Shown here: one piece after another, positions 8,850 to 22,098 of the stretch
Numbering within the stretch: the stretch's first letter is position 1
Layout of the letters: each line of letters begins with the position of its first letter
Source: Ichthyophonus hoferi
Taxonomy: Eukaryota; Opisthokonta; Ichthyosporea; Ichthyophonida; Ichthyophonidae
Direction: 5' to 3'
Assembly: GCA_002751075.1 (NCBI GenBank)
Contig: NAOQ01000005.1
Location: 1-23,645, forward strand
Length of the DNA stretch: 23,645 nt
Translations under genes and position numbers: made by a program
Notes under the pieces: generated by a model
Told to the model about the DNA's origin: nothing
The model's input: the letters and a program-made list of their open reading frames with translations, nothing else
Databases searched by the model: none

Positions 8850-10401
8850 AGTTATGTAGCATGTTGAACATCAATCAAGCTGGGTATGCAAGACTAGATC
8901 GTGGGTGTGTAGTTTGATTGGGTAACTGTCTCTGGTGCTGTGTTTGAAGGTTTGAAGGTTTGTGAGGCTGATTGGTTTAAGAAAGGACTCATTATGATTG
9001 CGTCTAATCTGAGACAGTAGTCCAAATGATCCTGGGGCTGATGGTGGAAAATTAGTGCCACCAGGGTGGTTGGGTGGGGATTGCTCAGAAAAATATCCTG
9101 GCTCACCTAGTTGAGGAAGGTCAGTACTGGCAAATAGTAGCTATGGAGATGATAACATGTTAGTATCAGTTGGTGACTCTTGCTGTGGTTGCCATTCAGT
9201 ATTTTTGATGGTTGCTTGGTGAGTTGTCTGCTCAGTAATCAAAGCTATGGCTGTTTGTGCTGTAGTCTTTTCAGCATGTTCTTGTTGAAGGATATTATAA
9301 CTCTGGTTATCAGTGATGCTGGAATTCATTGCTTCATTTTATTAAATTATTAGTCTATGTATTTAGTTAGTAGTCTTTGTATTTTGTTAGTATTTCACCC
9401 AACCACCCCCCCAGGGGTGTTGCAAATGTCTGTGATGGGGACCTTTATTGTGGACTTTTGTTTTCTTTTATACTTGTTTCTCATCATGTCTTGACTCTAG
9501 CTTTGTTGTCTTGTTGGCGTAACTTACAGAGGTTCTATTAATGAATTAATCTATCAGGTTGGAAAGATATTATGCAACTAATTAATCTTGAGCCACTTAA
9601 TTTTAAGTACTTATGATTTAAAGGTACAATCACAATTAATGATCCTGTAACAAAGGAGAAGTTGTGTGGTCTCCAACTGGGTGTTCAACTGCTCACATTA
9701 GAGGTACATTTGCTCATGTAGGGTATCAAAGTCCTGTTCTCTTTGAATTTTCAACTCCTCTTGTAGGGAGGACCAGAGAGTAAATAGTTGTCAGTCCAAG
9801 GGAGCTTGATTAACTTGTTTACTCAATTTCTCAAAATGTTATTGTTGCCACCTGGTGAGGACAGCAGTATTATTGAATGAAGTCTCTATATTTTCTGAAG
9901 GAAAGTCGGCAGGTAGTTGCATCCTCACAGCTAGAGCAAACTCAGGAGGACTGGATGTGGTATCCAACATCATGAATCTATCATCTGATTGTGGAGTTGT
10001 TGACATTCTGGTAATAGAGGTGGCTCAGTAGAAGTGTGCTGGACCCATAACCCTGTTCCAAGTTACTATAAAACCAGAAAGGGAACAGACAAGTGTGCCG
10101 TTTCCTAGAAATAATATATATATCAAAGTCATATTATGATATAGTATAGAGTGCCTCCCTTTATTTGGTGGTTTGTTTGCTTTTGTACTTGTTTCTACCA
10201 CTGCCAGTGCTTAACTGTCTTGGAGTAGATTAAAAACTACAATCACAATTAACGATCTCATAACAATGATAATAATTTGCCAATCATGCCTGATGCACTT
10301 GTTACTAGAACTCTGATTGATCTGTGTGGAATGGTATAGTAAAGTTCAAATGGCCTATATTGTGGGATGCGTTAACCAGGATAGTCAAACATATTTCAGA
10401 C
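8850..10401 (-). mobile_element. Unclassified dispersed repeat, right (minus-oriented) copy with an internal second leading module
   Basis: Read on the minus strand from 10401, the copy shows the leading module (10401 to about 10100), the coding-like stretch (about 10095-9655), then a second leading-type module (about 9650-9420) where the left copy has its Gln-rich stretch. A unique linker and the shared trailing part (about 9290-8850) follow. Each part aligns to the left copy in inverted order. The doubled module suggests one family member inserted into another, followed by loss. It looks broken and inactive. The family is not recognised, and no flanking target duplication is clear. Confidence 0.72.
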
Positions 10402-11714
10402 AATATCATATATTTTAGGGTCCAGGTAGCACATTGCTTAGCTATCCTGCATATGGCAAGTCCTACTAACTTGTTTACTAATTAAAATGTGCTTTTGCAT
10501 CTTAGCATATCTATACTCCATGTATGCAAAGAGACACATTAAAACGCCTCTTAATTCAATATTTTCTCTCCTAAACAAATATATGTCACAGGAAAGCACT
10601 TGACTCCATTTCTTATTCCCAGCACTTAATAAATATAGCATTTTATATATAGGATACTTCTGAACCCAACATTAATTATTTAGATAATTATACCTAGTTA
10701 CTTTCCATATGTTTTATATGTAGCTATATTTTATACCATCTGCATATGCCTTTATTATTAGCCAGTAATTATTATAAGCTCAAGTTATCTCTTTATACCT
10801 TCTCCGTCTAAATGCATTTTGACTAAGACACTAGAAATTACTTTTCACGTAAGAGTTAAAATTTTGGTCAAATTGTAATTACCATAGATATAAGCAATGA
10901 AGAAAATAGTTTTGATTGCAGTCGCAAAACACTCTTAGAAAAATGCCTTAAACAATTTGGAATTGAATTGATTAATTGATTATGTATCATATAATTTACA
11001 TAGTATAGTTTAGGCAAGCCTGTTTAAGTAATATCAACTTCATATTTGCAATTAAGTTTTATATTTTATAAATATATAATGCAACTAAATAGGACTACGT
11101 GGTATTACAGTATTTAGCTATATAGGTATAAGACAAAACAATGTAAATTCCTATGAACCTACCACAGAAGTCTCCAATCGATGGCGTGATAAATTTGAAC
11201 TATACATACTGGAAAAAGTTCTAATTTCATATTCAGTTTTTTATATACCACAAATTCACCTTTGTAAAACATGCTTTAACAGATAATTATGACAGCCCTG
11301 CTATATCAAACACAATATCACGCTGTACCTGGTTTCACGTTTAGTTAGTGGTGATTGGCCAGAATCAACCACATCAGGTGTTCAAACAAATTATTTTATG
11401 ATTCCACAAATTAAATTTAAATTTGTTTGGTAGGAATAGAAATAGAAATCAAAAGAAAAGAAAAAAGAAACACTTGGATCTAAACTAATTTGTAATGTTT
11501 GTTTTAACTATTAATAATCGTTTGCTAAAGCAATAAAAAGCACCAGTTTAAACCTCATGTAAAAATATAAACTTAAAATATAATCTACGAGTCACCATCA
11601 AAGGATTTGGTTGACCGAAGCAGCCTATAATGTAGGAATTAAACTATGCAGTCCAAAGCCCGCCAAAAATATGTAATTATTATAGAGAAACCGTGTATTA
11701 ATTATCAAGCTTAC
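10402..11714. other. Intergenic DNA downstream of ACBD6
   Basis: AT-rich DNA with no coding region that can be supported. It should hold the 3' UTR of ACBD6 (minus strand, below 11715). I saw no AATAAA in the minus orientation within about 300 bases of the stop. A 67-codon open frame at 10438-10641 shows no conserved motif and is not called. Confidence 0.65.
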
Positions 11715-14117
11715 TTAAATCTTAGATAGCATATCCCTAATTTCAGCAGTGCCAGCTACATCCAGTGCAGTGGCCCCCTCTGAATCCATGATGTCCGTCT
11801 TTATCCCTGCTTTAAGAAGCATCTCCACTACTTCTTTATGGGAACAAGAAGATGCTATGTATGATTTTTAACCAATCAGAACAAACACTAAGGTACAATA
11901 ATTTAGAATACAAGTAAAACGTCATCAAAGATAAAAATTTAACAGGTGTATGTGAATAAATTAAATAGATTAGCAAAGTATGAGTTGTAACAAATCATAA
12001 AAAACATAAATATAGACGTAGGGGGGAAATTGTGAGAAGTAAATCATTAGGAAGGCAGAAAAAATGACAATCAAAAACAAGAATAGAACAGAACATAAAA
12101 GCGGGTAAAATTAAATAGATAAGAAAATATATACAGAAACTAGATTGATGTGAATAAAATATACATCCATGTTTATGTATGTACACATACATTTATCGCC
12201 CTATATCCTTCAGTATCCTTGTTAGGGCTTGACCAAGGTCATATCTCCGCTTAAGCATATAGAAACAGCATATACATGTAAACATTGATATATATACATA
12301 TATATATAGCAGTCATGCTGCTATTAAAAGACTGAAGTGAAAATTTAAAAAAATAAAAGAAAAATGAAGATTGGAGAGTAAAGAGAAATAGAAAAGAACG
12401 TAAGCATCATCTAACGTACCATAATGTAATACTGTTTGTCCAGACTTGTCCTGTAAAGCAATAGAGAGCCAATTAATATTAATAGCTAAATATAATTTAT
12501 AACTTGATTGACCGGTCCAATATAATAACATAAGATCATTGCTCCGGTATTTACACGTTCATTTCAGAGTGAAGAGAGAGTGTGTATTTAAATTTAATAT
12601 ACATTTAAAAATATAGACATGTTTTCATTGGTATGACAGTATGTGCATATTTGCATATGCCTATAAGTGTTGAAATAGATACAAAAGAATCATTGAATAC
12701 TAAAAGACAGACTTCGTTTGCCAAGCCAAAAGTATTTTCATTCCATTCAATTATATAATACAGTATACTATATAACATAATATAATATAATGTGAGAAAA
12801 TGACATAATAAGGTTTGAATGTGAGTATAGGTTAAAAAAATCAGCATACGTAGAATCCATTGCTGCCATAAAATAAAAACGTCTATGAACTCTACACGTT
12901 CCAATGATGTGCACTATGCAGTAAGGGGCAATAGACAAGGCGGATAGCAGAGGATAATGCAACAAAAATTTGCAGGGAAGAAATGATTAAAACAAAGTAT
13001 CTTAAAACGAGATGGGATATATATACCACAGCATTCAAGTTGATTTTGTTGTGTAACAAGAGCCGAACAATTTCAACATTTCCACGGTCGCATGCCCAGT
13101 GTAACACAGTCATATCCTGCATGCAGTGGACATTGTAATGTTGGCGATCAGCTGTGAATATCACATTCTCAGGGCAGAGCTACTTGGAAAAATAAGCATA
13201 GCAATGGTTTTATGGTTGTGTAATGAAAATTTTAAAGAAATGGTCCTATTCAGCAAGAAATAATATATATAATAAAATATACTATAATACTGTAACATAA
13301 TGTAGACATGATAGAATCCATTGTAACATCATAATAATTAATGAGCATGCTAAATACTAGTCACAACTAATTAGTAGTGTTTAAATATTTAACCGGTGGA
13401 TTGCATTGGTCCAGTAAACTAGATTAAATAGCTGGCGTAATAAGAAACAGAAAAAAAAGAGAAAAAAATGACAAAAATGACAAACCAAGCAAACTCTATT
13501 CATGTCATTGACTCGACCCCCTTTAATATGTAAGTATATATTGAATAATCTACCGTCAGCACACCAATATAGTACACTAGTAAAAGGCCTCTAAAAATAA
13601 AAATAAAACGCCAACGACAACTACTACAGATTATCCATTCACAGTGCTAACTACTATATATAAGTAATAAAACATTCATATTACCTTTAAAATAAATACA
13701 TACAACAACTACTACCCAAGACTATTTAAGTACTTTGGTAACTATGCAAAGTCCCGTACAGACGCAGTCAAAGAGAGTAAAGTATACGGTGTAAAGAGCA
13801 CACCGAGAGATCGCCGGAATATAAACATTATTTCTACGAGTAGAATAGCTGAGCTATCTAAACAATAATACATACATACTTCTTTTAGAGTAAATAAATA
13901 AATACTAACAACTACTCCAGACTATCATATAGAAGCAAGAATACACATACCTGTTCGTCGACCTCATCCAGGTCATCACCCCTTTCAATGCATGTTTTAA
14001 CTTTATCTACATTGCCTTCCATCACCCAGTCAAAGACATCTTTCTCATTGTCACTGAAGTAGTGAATAGATGTGGTATTATTGTTGCTATTAATATTAGT
14101 ATGACTGTTCTTATTGG

Positions 14118-14156
<39 letters not shown>

Positions 14157-16940
14157 CCCCATTTAGAGCTATATGTTCATACCATTTAAGTATGTGTTAT
14201 TTTGTTTTCTTTGAGAGAGAGAATATATATAGGTTATGTGTCAATTACTACATATAGGTTACTCCATGAATACCTAACCTAAAAATTGAATATAAGAGCT
14301 ATATATAGCACCAATGCAGTAATTAGTTCTTTATTGCTGTGAAGAAAAAAACATCAATCTATCTATTAGTGAGATGGTCCGCCAGTAACAGTAAAAGCAG
14401 TGTTTCTTTTCTATGTATCTTTTGTTTTTGCACTACTGTATATATATAAAGATGGTCCTACATCCTAATTTCGTGTGCTTTTGCATATACATACATACGT
14501 ATATATACGTATACGTAAACGTTCTTATATGAGCATAGGCAGATACCTACTAAGCATAGAAGGTAACCATTGGATGGGTTGTTTAGCCCATAATGTTCCA
14601 GACACTTCAAATACTTACAGTTGCACAATAATATAATCCATGAAAAGGTAGTCCAATTACACCACACCAAGCAGGGTATTAAGTAATACATGAACACTAT
14701 ATACAATATATATATCCTTAACTATGCATGTGCCCACTTTCTGTTCATATACATAACCTTCCAATTTCTCCTACATATACTATTTCCAATTGTAGATAAT
14801 AAAAATTCCTTCGCTTATTTCATTATCTTTTAATATTAATCCCAGCTACTACATACGCATGCAAACTAAACCCAAGGAAATATTTTATTTTCACTCTCAC
14901 CCCTCTTCCATACAATTGTTTTGATTTTAAGCTCAAAGTTTTAAAGCTTATAAATTTTCTTAAAACAAAATTCCAGTGCATTTATCATTCACATCTACCT
15001 CCAACCTTATCTCTTTCTCTGTATTTATCTACACAGACCCATAACCATAACCAGGAACATAATGAAAACACATATTATATATAACCTACCTTATTACCTC
15101 TTCTTCACGAGCAAAGGAACTAACAGCCCCAGTCATAAAGCTACTACCCGCTCCTGCTCCTGCCCCCCTACTACTTGCCAGATGCTGGCCCTCGTCCTCG
15201 GATTCATCACTATCGGCAAAGTCGAATGAATCACTATCGGATTCCTCGCCGGAGAGTACCTGAACATTAATATACGTATGTTAATACCACTAGTGTTATT
15301 AGGTATAATATTACAGTAATCTAATGGTGTAATTTGTTTTTTTATAATAGCTATATCTTGCAATATATAAAACCATGGAGTCCCAACAGACTGTGTAACC
15401 TACGGTGATGGTTGTCAAATATTGACTAAGATTGGTCTGATTGGGTCTTGCAAAGAAATAGGTCCTTGGAGAAATACAGAGCTCATTCAATACAGACATT
15501 GCTTCAGTCATGTATGTATGTTGGATAGGATGCATGATAGTCTGAACGATAGTATGATCGTCCGATAGTATGTATGCATATATATATCCTTACTGGCAGA
15601 TTAATGTATAAATGTTATGATAGATTCATTTCTACTGGCAGATTAGTATGTAAATGATATAATAGTTAAGAACCGGTAGACCTATAAAAAGAAAATGTTA
15701 ATATTTATAGTCATAATAAATTTAAAAAATCATTCAAAATAACAGCAGACTCGCAACACTACTAAGTTCTGTATGAATCAAGTTTCAATTTGAATTTAAT
15801 ATATAAAGAGGTAGAAACTAATAAAAGAAATTATAAAAAAATATGGTTCAACCACCCAGTGCTATTAAACTAAAATCAGTGTATTATTCACAACTTAACA
15901 AATCCTTTTTTTTTGACTACTTCTTATAGTTTTTTAAAACCATAAAATTCCTACAAAATCTGGTGAAAGGTTTATGATTTGATGCAAAAACGGGCTGGCC
16001 AACCCGTATATAAAGTTAACTTAACTTTAAAATTAAGTTAAAATGAAAGACAGGGTAGATGCTAATGCAACTATCTCACCTTTGTAATTGTAGTTTCTCT
16101 CCAACCTGGACAGAGTGCATCTACCTCATTAATATACAATTTCATAGCCTCCTCTTTCTCCATAACTCCAAGAGAGTTCCAGCTATCCCTGATGTTTTAA
16201 TTGGGTTCGTTGATTTTTAAGAAAGGAAAAGAGCAATAAAAGTTATTAGGATAGAATAATCTTGCTTAGAGACTTCATACAGATATATCCCAAAAATCAA
16301 GGAGTATGTTACTCAAAAAAATCAAAAATTATATGGATACTAGAATGAAAAGGATGGTCTTTGCAAGGTAAATATGTTTTATATAATAAAGCTATTGTGT
16401 AAAGGTGTGCAAATGTAAGTGATCCACCTATACTCTTCAATAGATGATTACCCACAACAATGCTTACAGAATCCTGTAAATGTAATACCCATCCCTGTAT
16501 GGATCAAATAGGAAAACTCTAAAAAAAAAAGCAAGACTAATATATATATCCACATCCACATATTTATCTTTATTAAACCCCCAAGAATGTAAGAAACTCC
16601 AACAATTTTTATATTTTTATATTCTCTAACAGGACCTAAACTATATAACCAAAGCAACATGTAACTATAGAAACTAAAAACTAGAATTGAAAACATTCTG
16701 TGCTCACTAAATCCAAAGCCATGCTTGACACAGAAAGAAGACAGAAACATGTGTGAGTACTTACCACTTAGCCTTACCAATCATATCATAGAAAGCTGGT
16801 CGAGGTGTATTGCACGGACCCTCAACTGCTTGCTTATACAAGGCGTAAAGATGGAGTTTTTCAAGAGTACTGACTTTAACAAACGTGCCATGGATGCTGG
16901 CCGCTGCCTTATTGAATAACGCACTTAAATTATCAGCCAT
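11715..16940 (-). CDS. ACBD6: Acyl-CoA-binding domain-containing protein 6 (complete, 7 exons, 272 aa)
   Basis: Known role: a cytosolic/nuclear protein that binds long-chain acyl-CoA and supports N-myristoyltransferase. Exons on the minus strand: 16940-16765, 16188-16080, 15259-15090, 14053-13951, 13116-13027, 12450-12420, 11854-11715; all GT-AG with agreeing phases, ending in TAA at 11717-11715. The ACB domain covers about residues 5-90, with the ligand-site pattern [11 protein letters not shown] (Tyr32, Lys36), KAKWDSWNSLG (Lys58) and Tyr77 in LYINEV. Residues 96-151 form a Ser/Asp/Glu-rich linker (GEESDSDSF...). Ankyrin repeats follow: a leading helix pair (about 155-186), [19 protein letters not shown] (189-207), [20 protein letters not shown] (220-239), and a short last repeat. 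Length is close to the human 282. An upstream in-frame ATG exists at 16970; 16940 is preferred for its ACCATGG context and fit to the family. Exon 6 is only 31 bases. Divergent from SCAI. Confidence 0.95.
14120..14156. repeat. (TTA)n microsatellite in ACBD6 intron 3
   Basis: About twelve uninterrupted TTA units lie just upstream (in transcript terms) of the exon 4 acceptor at 14054, inside the 1,036-base third intron. Its closeness to the acceptor (about 65 bases) makes length changes potentially relevant to splicing, but this is speculation. Confidence 0.93.
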
Positions 16941-18671
16941 GGTTGCCGTGTAGTACCAACCTAACAACAAATAACAGATTTGTTGTGGTTATATTTGAAA
17001 CCCTTCTCCTTATAACCTTGCAATATGTATAACATAAGCTATGTTTTAATCGGCGGAATCGATCTTACTTAACTGTGAATACTCAATTATGATTGGTTAA
17101 TGGTGCTTTTCAAATATAATCCATGCCAATAAATTGTAATTAAGTACTATCCAGGGCGTGGATTTTATTCGAATACAAATAAGATGGGTATTTACGTTTT
17201 CTTGCAACCAATAAAATATCACATCTTAAAGATTAAAGTAGATTGACTAATAAATACTCTTTAATATCGTGCGAGGTTTTTCGGCAGCCTTTTATTATGT
17301 GATAATTCAAGGCTGCATTGCATTAAATAAATCTACAAATATGGTTTTAATTTATATAACCTATAAATAATAACAAATGTATATTAATCAACAAATATTG
17401 AAACTCTTTAACTACCATCACTGGGTTATTATCATATGATAGAAGACATATACATAAATAACCTAACTATCCTAGTTGCAGTAATTTATTGATTTTTATT
17501 ATAGTAAGCTAATTCTAAACAGGCATATTAACAGGATAACTATAGGCTATAATTTTATATCTATGCTATCATTTAAATGAGCCCATATCATCTGATCAAC
17601 TGAAAAATAGCTTCTTATTAAGATATCTATACTACTATTACTATAATTGGTTCTATAACTTTAATAATTAAGTTTTGAAGTGGGGAATATTCTGCTGGTA
17701 TACTATGACAAATACTGCCTAAGCCCACAATTAAATATATTTATATAAGAAGTCCTAAATATAATAATTAAAAGATTCAGGATGATTAGTAGCTACTGGA
17801 ATCCGCTAGTATCATATCATCACTGCTACCATTATGCCGTTGGAATACTACGTTACCTGATATTAACGAATATCAATATGATGGAAGGACAGCTAATGTA
17901 AAAATATCTTTTGTTTGTTTCTGAAAAAGACGACAAAATCCAAAATTTTAGTTAAGTGTATGAAGTTCCTTTGACAAATGAAAACAAATCTATAAAGTAC
18001 AGCGTCATACTTAGAATTGAATTGAATAATAAAATCACAACGGTAAAGCAGTATTGACATTTGAATTGCCAACTAATTAAGTACAAGTAAAACTAATCTT
18101 GACGTACATATTATATAAACTATTGATTACAATAGCTCTTAAGGCTAGTTCGTTCTTCACTTATTTGATTGAAGCGAGTTTAATTTATTAATGCTGTTGA
18201 TTTGATATAGCTATCAAATTGCCTTACCGATATAGGAGCACGGCAACTACAGAATCTTCAGTATTGTTAATAAAATTGTCACACATGTTAATTAGTGTTG
18301 ACATTTGTCATGGTCCAATGTTTAATTACAAAGAAAATTGAATCAGTCTTAATATACGTTATATACAAACCAATAATTAAGAATAATTTTATTGCCTATT
18401 AGTCTTTACTATTTAATGTCGATATTAATTACTAGTTAATTACCCACATAGGAACCGTATGTAGTATATAGATAGGCATAGACAATAAATATTAAATTCT
18501 ATATTAACTGGTATGCAGTGCCAATTTAAAAGTATCTGAAAAATCACACATCTACTAGATAAATGCTCGGTGCTCTAAGAAGCTATTTATTACATAATAA
18601 TAAATCCCATTTGATGCGCCAATATTTTAATGAAACAAAACAACAACTAGGAATTCATTACAACAAAAATA

Positions 18672-18718
<47 letters not shown>

Positions 18719-18913
18719 GTTTATATAGTATTATCTACCTATTTATTTATCTATATATTTATGTTGTAGTATACTACATTTTACTATTTATCTATACTTT
18801 GTAATATATTATAATATAATATACAAATATATAAGTCCTTGATGCTGTCTATTTATGCATATTTTTTTATAAAAAGAATAAAATAAGCCTTGTAATTATA
18901 CTATCCAGGAAAC
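16941..18913. promoter_or_regulatory. Divergent intergenic region between ACBD6 and SCAI
   Basis: The start codons of ACBD6 (minus) and SCAI (plus) face away from each other across 1,973 bases, so both promoters should lie here. No TATA box or initiator can be assigned with confidence. Several CCAAT/ATTGG pentamers occur (for example near 17091, 17128, 17208 and 18372), which could be NF-Y sites but may be chance. An (AAT)n array lies at 18673-18718. No other gene is seen; the 68-codon frame at 18563-18769 is an isoleucine run created by that array. Confidence 0.6.
18673..18718. repeat. (AAT)n microsatellite upstream of SCAI
   Basis: About fifteen AAT units without interruption lie roughly 200 bases before the SCAI start codon. 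Confidence 0.95.
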
Positions 18914-21900
18914 ATGTCTAGCTCGGAAAAGGAGAATAGAATAATTGAAGAGTACCAACAATTAACTGAAAAGTCAAATAATCTTTTCAATGGCTTAAGG
19001 TAAACTATAAAAAAACGGTATTTTAGGTGTTATATGATACTAATACATAGGTGCATGTATATGTGTATGTATAGCAATACAGGTATAGAAATACAGGTAT
19101 ACACGATTACACATAACATATTCTATAGAGCATATATTATCTTCTATCTTCTTAATTTTGAAATCATTTAGCACTTTCTTTACCTTTTTGGGTATGTTTA
19201 CGTGAGTAGAGATATATATATAGAGCCATGCTATAGTACAAAGATGTACTTGTATCTATAGGTTTTTAAGTTTATATTTTATCGGCTTTATTGTGCCTAG
19301 ATACCGATATCTCTACATGTACATATAGATATAGATGTATGTATACATGTATATATATGGCCATATACCGTGACCTATCTACTGTCTATACTACTGCCAG
19401 GGTGTCAATGAATCCACCATCCGCAGTGCTGAATAAAGTTCTTGTGTCTTATTTTGTAATACATATATTCATGTTAATCTTTTAGGGCTTGCTTCATCCA
19501 TCTGACCTAATATGGGTCTGTAGGTCTGTCTGTAAAAGTTTCACATTTGTAGATAAGAGACAGAAAATTAATCCATCACCCCACCTTGTCTATGCAAACC
19601 TACAGTACCATAAACACACAAATACACACACATATACATATATATGTACATATATGCAAACATACATCTATGCTCTCCCACACGGAAAAATACCAGTACA
19701 TTATACATGCATACATACATACATACATACATACTTATATACATACTATCATACATACTATCATACATACCCCCATACATACATTCATTTATGCACACGT
19801 ATATATATATGCATATACCTATCAACTGTTACCATACCACCGTCTCTTGGTTGTTAAGGGACATACCCAATCATAGCTTGAAGCAATGGCAACCATACTT
19901 TGTTCGAACCTTTGATTGCTATTCTAAGGTATTCTAACTCCATTTATATTTTATAGATTATATTTCATAGGACTAAATTGTGGTTTATATTATTATCTTG
20001 AGCTACAAATATTTCAGTGTTTTGCTATATTTAATAATCCTTGTATAGTATAGTCGTTATATCTTCTCCTTTCACACCCTTTCCTAGTTACTAAGCGAAA
20101 ATTACTATATCATTTAAACCAGATATATATATATCTCTCTCTCTAAACCAACCCATGTTTTCTACTTGAGCATATGGTTCATATTTATCCACAATACTGT
20201 GTTGATTCATTATAACAGTATATAGTATATAGTATAATAGCATATGGTATAATTGTTTATCATCAAGAAAGAAAGGAGAATACAGATATAAAAGATAATG
20301 TATATCTAACATGAATTATATTATACACACCACTACAGCTCTGGAAACTACAACAAGTACATAGGTACAACCCGTCTACCCTCGAAATGTTTTATTTTAT
20401 TTTAGTTTGGCTTATTTTATTCCTTTCTTTTATTTTTATGTTTTCTTTATGGATTAGTTTTTGCAGGTATGACATTTGCTTCTACACATCCGTATTATAT
20501 ATATGCATACATAAACCCGAAATATGTAGTTATATAAAGGCATTGTTGCCAATATAGTAATTTCACGATGTTATTAATTTTAAGAGGCAAATTGAAAACG
20601 ACATGGAAGTTCTACTGGAGTGTGAAAGAAGAAATTTTAATTATTTTCAATCATTGGTGTTTATTTCTCATATGCTGTGTATACGTATTGCCCATTGGCG
20701 TATTTGACTTGTTTTGTTTTTAAAATATGATTTTTATTAACGACCTATAACACTCCAATCTAGATAATTTAACTAGAAGTTTAAACTCGGATGACCAATG
20801 AGTAGAGGACAATAAAATATTTTAAATTGGCTTTCGGTCATATGTGAATAGTATACATGTATATGAATGTTTGCGGTACGAGAGAACACCGTCTACATGC
20901 ACTGCTTGCTAATAGTACATAATTCAATTGGTCAATAAAATTTAAGTATTTGACGACCACAATCATATACCATTAAGCTGCATAATGTTATATGTTATAT
21001 GAGTAATGTGGATTGGATGATTTTTATAGTATGTATTATTAAAGCGGGTTATCCGATCAGAAACGTACTTCGAGACAGATATGGATTAAAACGATGGGAA
21101 ATTGGCGAAATTGCATCCAAAATAGGTCAACTTTACTATCATTATTAGTAGGTGTCACACAGCCCTCCCTCTTTCTTTCTTTTTCAATATGTAACTATAC
21201 ATATACGTACACACATATACACATACACATACACATACACGTACACATCTCTATAATCATATAATAGTAAACTCTCATATATAGCACTCTCGTTCTATTT
21301 CTATATACCATTATATTACTAATGATATATATTCTTCCTCTATCACACTAGGTAGGAACATCCTCTCTCGCTTTATCCCTCCCTTTATGTAGTAATAATC
21401 TTTCACTTTTTTCTCTTATTTATTTTTATATATATATAATATCTCCTTTCTTTCTTTTTCCTATCTAACAATCATATTTGCTCTTTATAAATTCGTCTCT
21501 CTTTCGCCTTGTTATTTATATCAGATCACCCGCATGCCATTGGTCTAAGGTGTGCTGGGAAACACCAATCATATGAACAGTCCGAGCCGGATGTGATATG
21601 ATTAGTCGGAGCTGATGGCACGTGACCTTTTCACCAATTGAAATGATATAGTTGAGAACAGACTAATATAGATACTTCATTTGATTTAATACGCCTAATG
21701 CATATAGCTGCTTTCCTTTATAATTTAAAATAAATAATTTATATTTGACCCAATTATTAATTTGAGTTCTTCCCAGGACCAATAAATATAATCTATTAAT
21801 TATTATGATTACTTCTATCCATACTTCTGAAGTATCTAATCAATGATATGAGGCATTATTTTAATTGACCAATCCCCAGTCTCAAAACCAGTGAGACCAG

Positions 21901-22063
21901 CTATCTTTGCGAATCATTTTCCTTTTACGCGGCGGTGCGGGAGAGAGGATATTTTAATAAGATAGGAGAGGAGAAAAGGTTAGTCATGCTTGCATATTGT
22001 GGTATATAATGTTATATAGTGTGTGATAGGGATTGAAATTTGTTGTGTATGGGTATACGTATA

Positions 22064-22098
<35 letters not shown>

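Noticed and set aside
12892-13164. 90-codon minus-strand frame with an ankyrin motif as a stand-alone gene
   Set aside because: Only 13116-13027 is coding. It is exon 5 of ACBD6, with a good acceptor and donor, and the rest is intron.
15098-15259. Exon 3 of ACBD6 ending at 15098 (donor GTAATA)
   Set aside because: That donor gives phase 0, which would put a stop at the start of exon 4. The donor at 15089 (GTAGGT) gives phase 2, which fits exon 4 exactly.
18563-18769. 68-codon frame with a long isoleucine run
   Set aside because: The isoleucines come from the (AAT)n microsatellite, and no conserved sequence flanks it.
19489-19937. Several overlapping 85-122 codon frames on both strands
   Set aside because: They are produced by CATA and TATA microsatellites. 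Only 19859-19928 is a real exon (SCAI exon 2).
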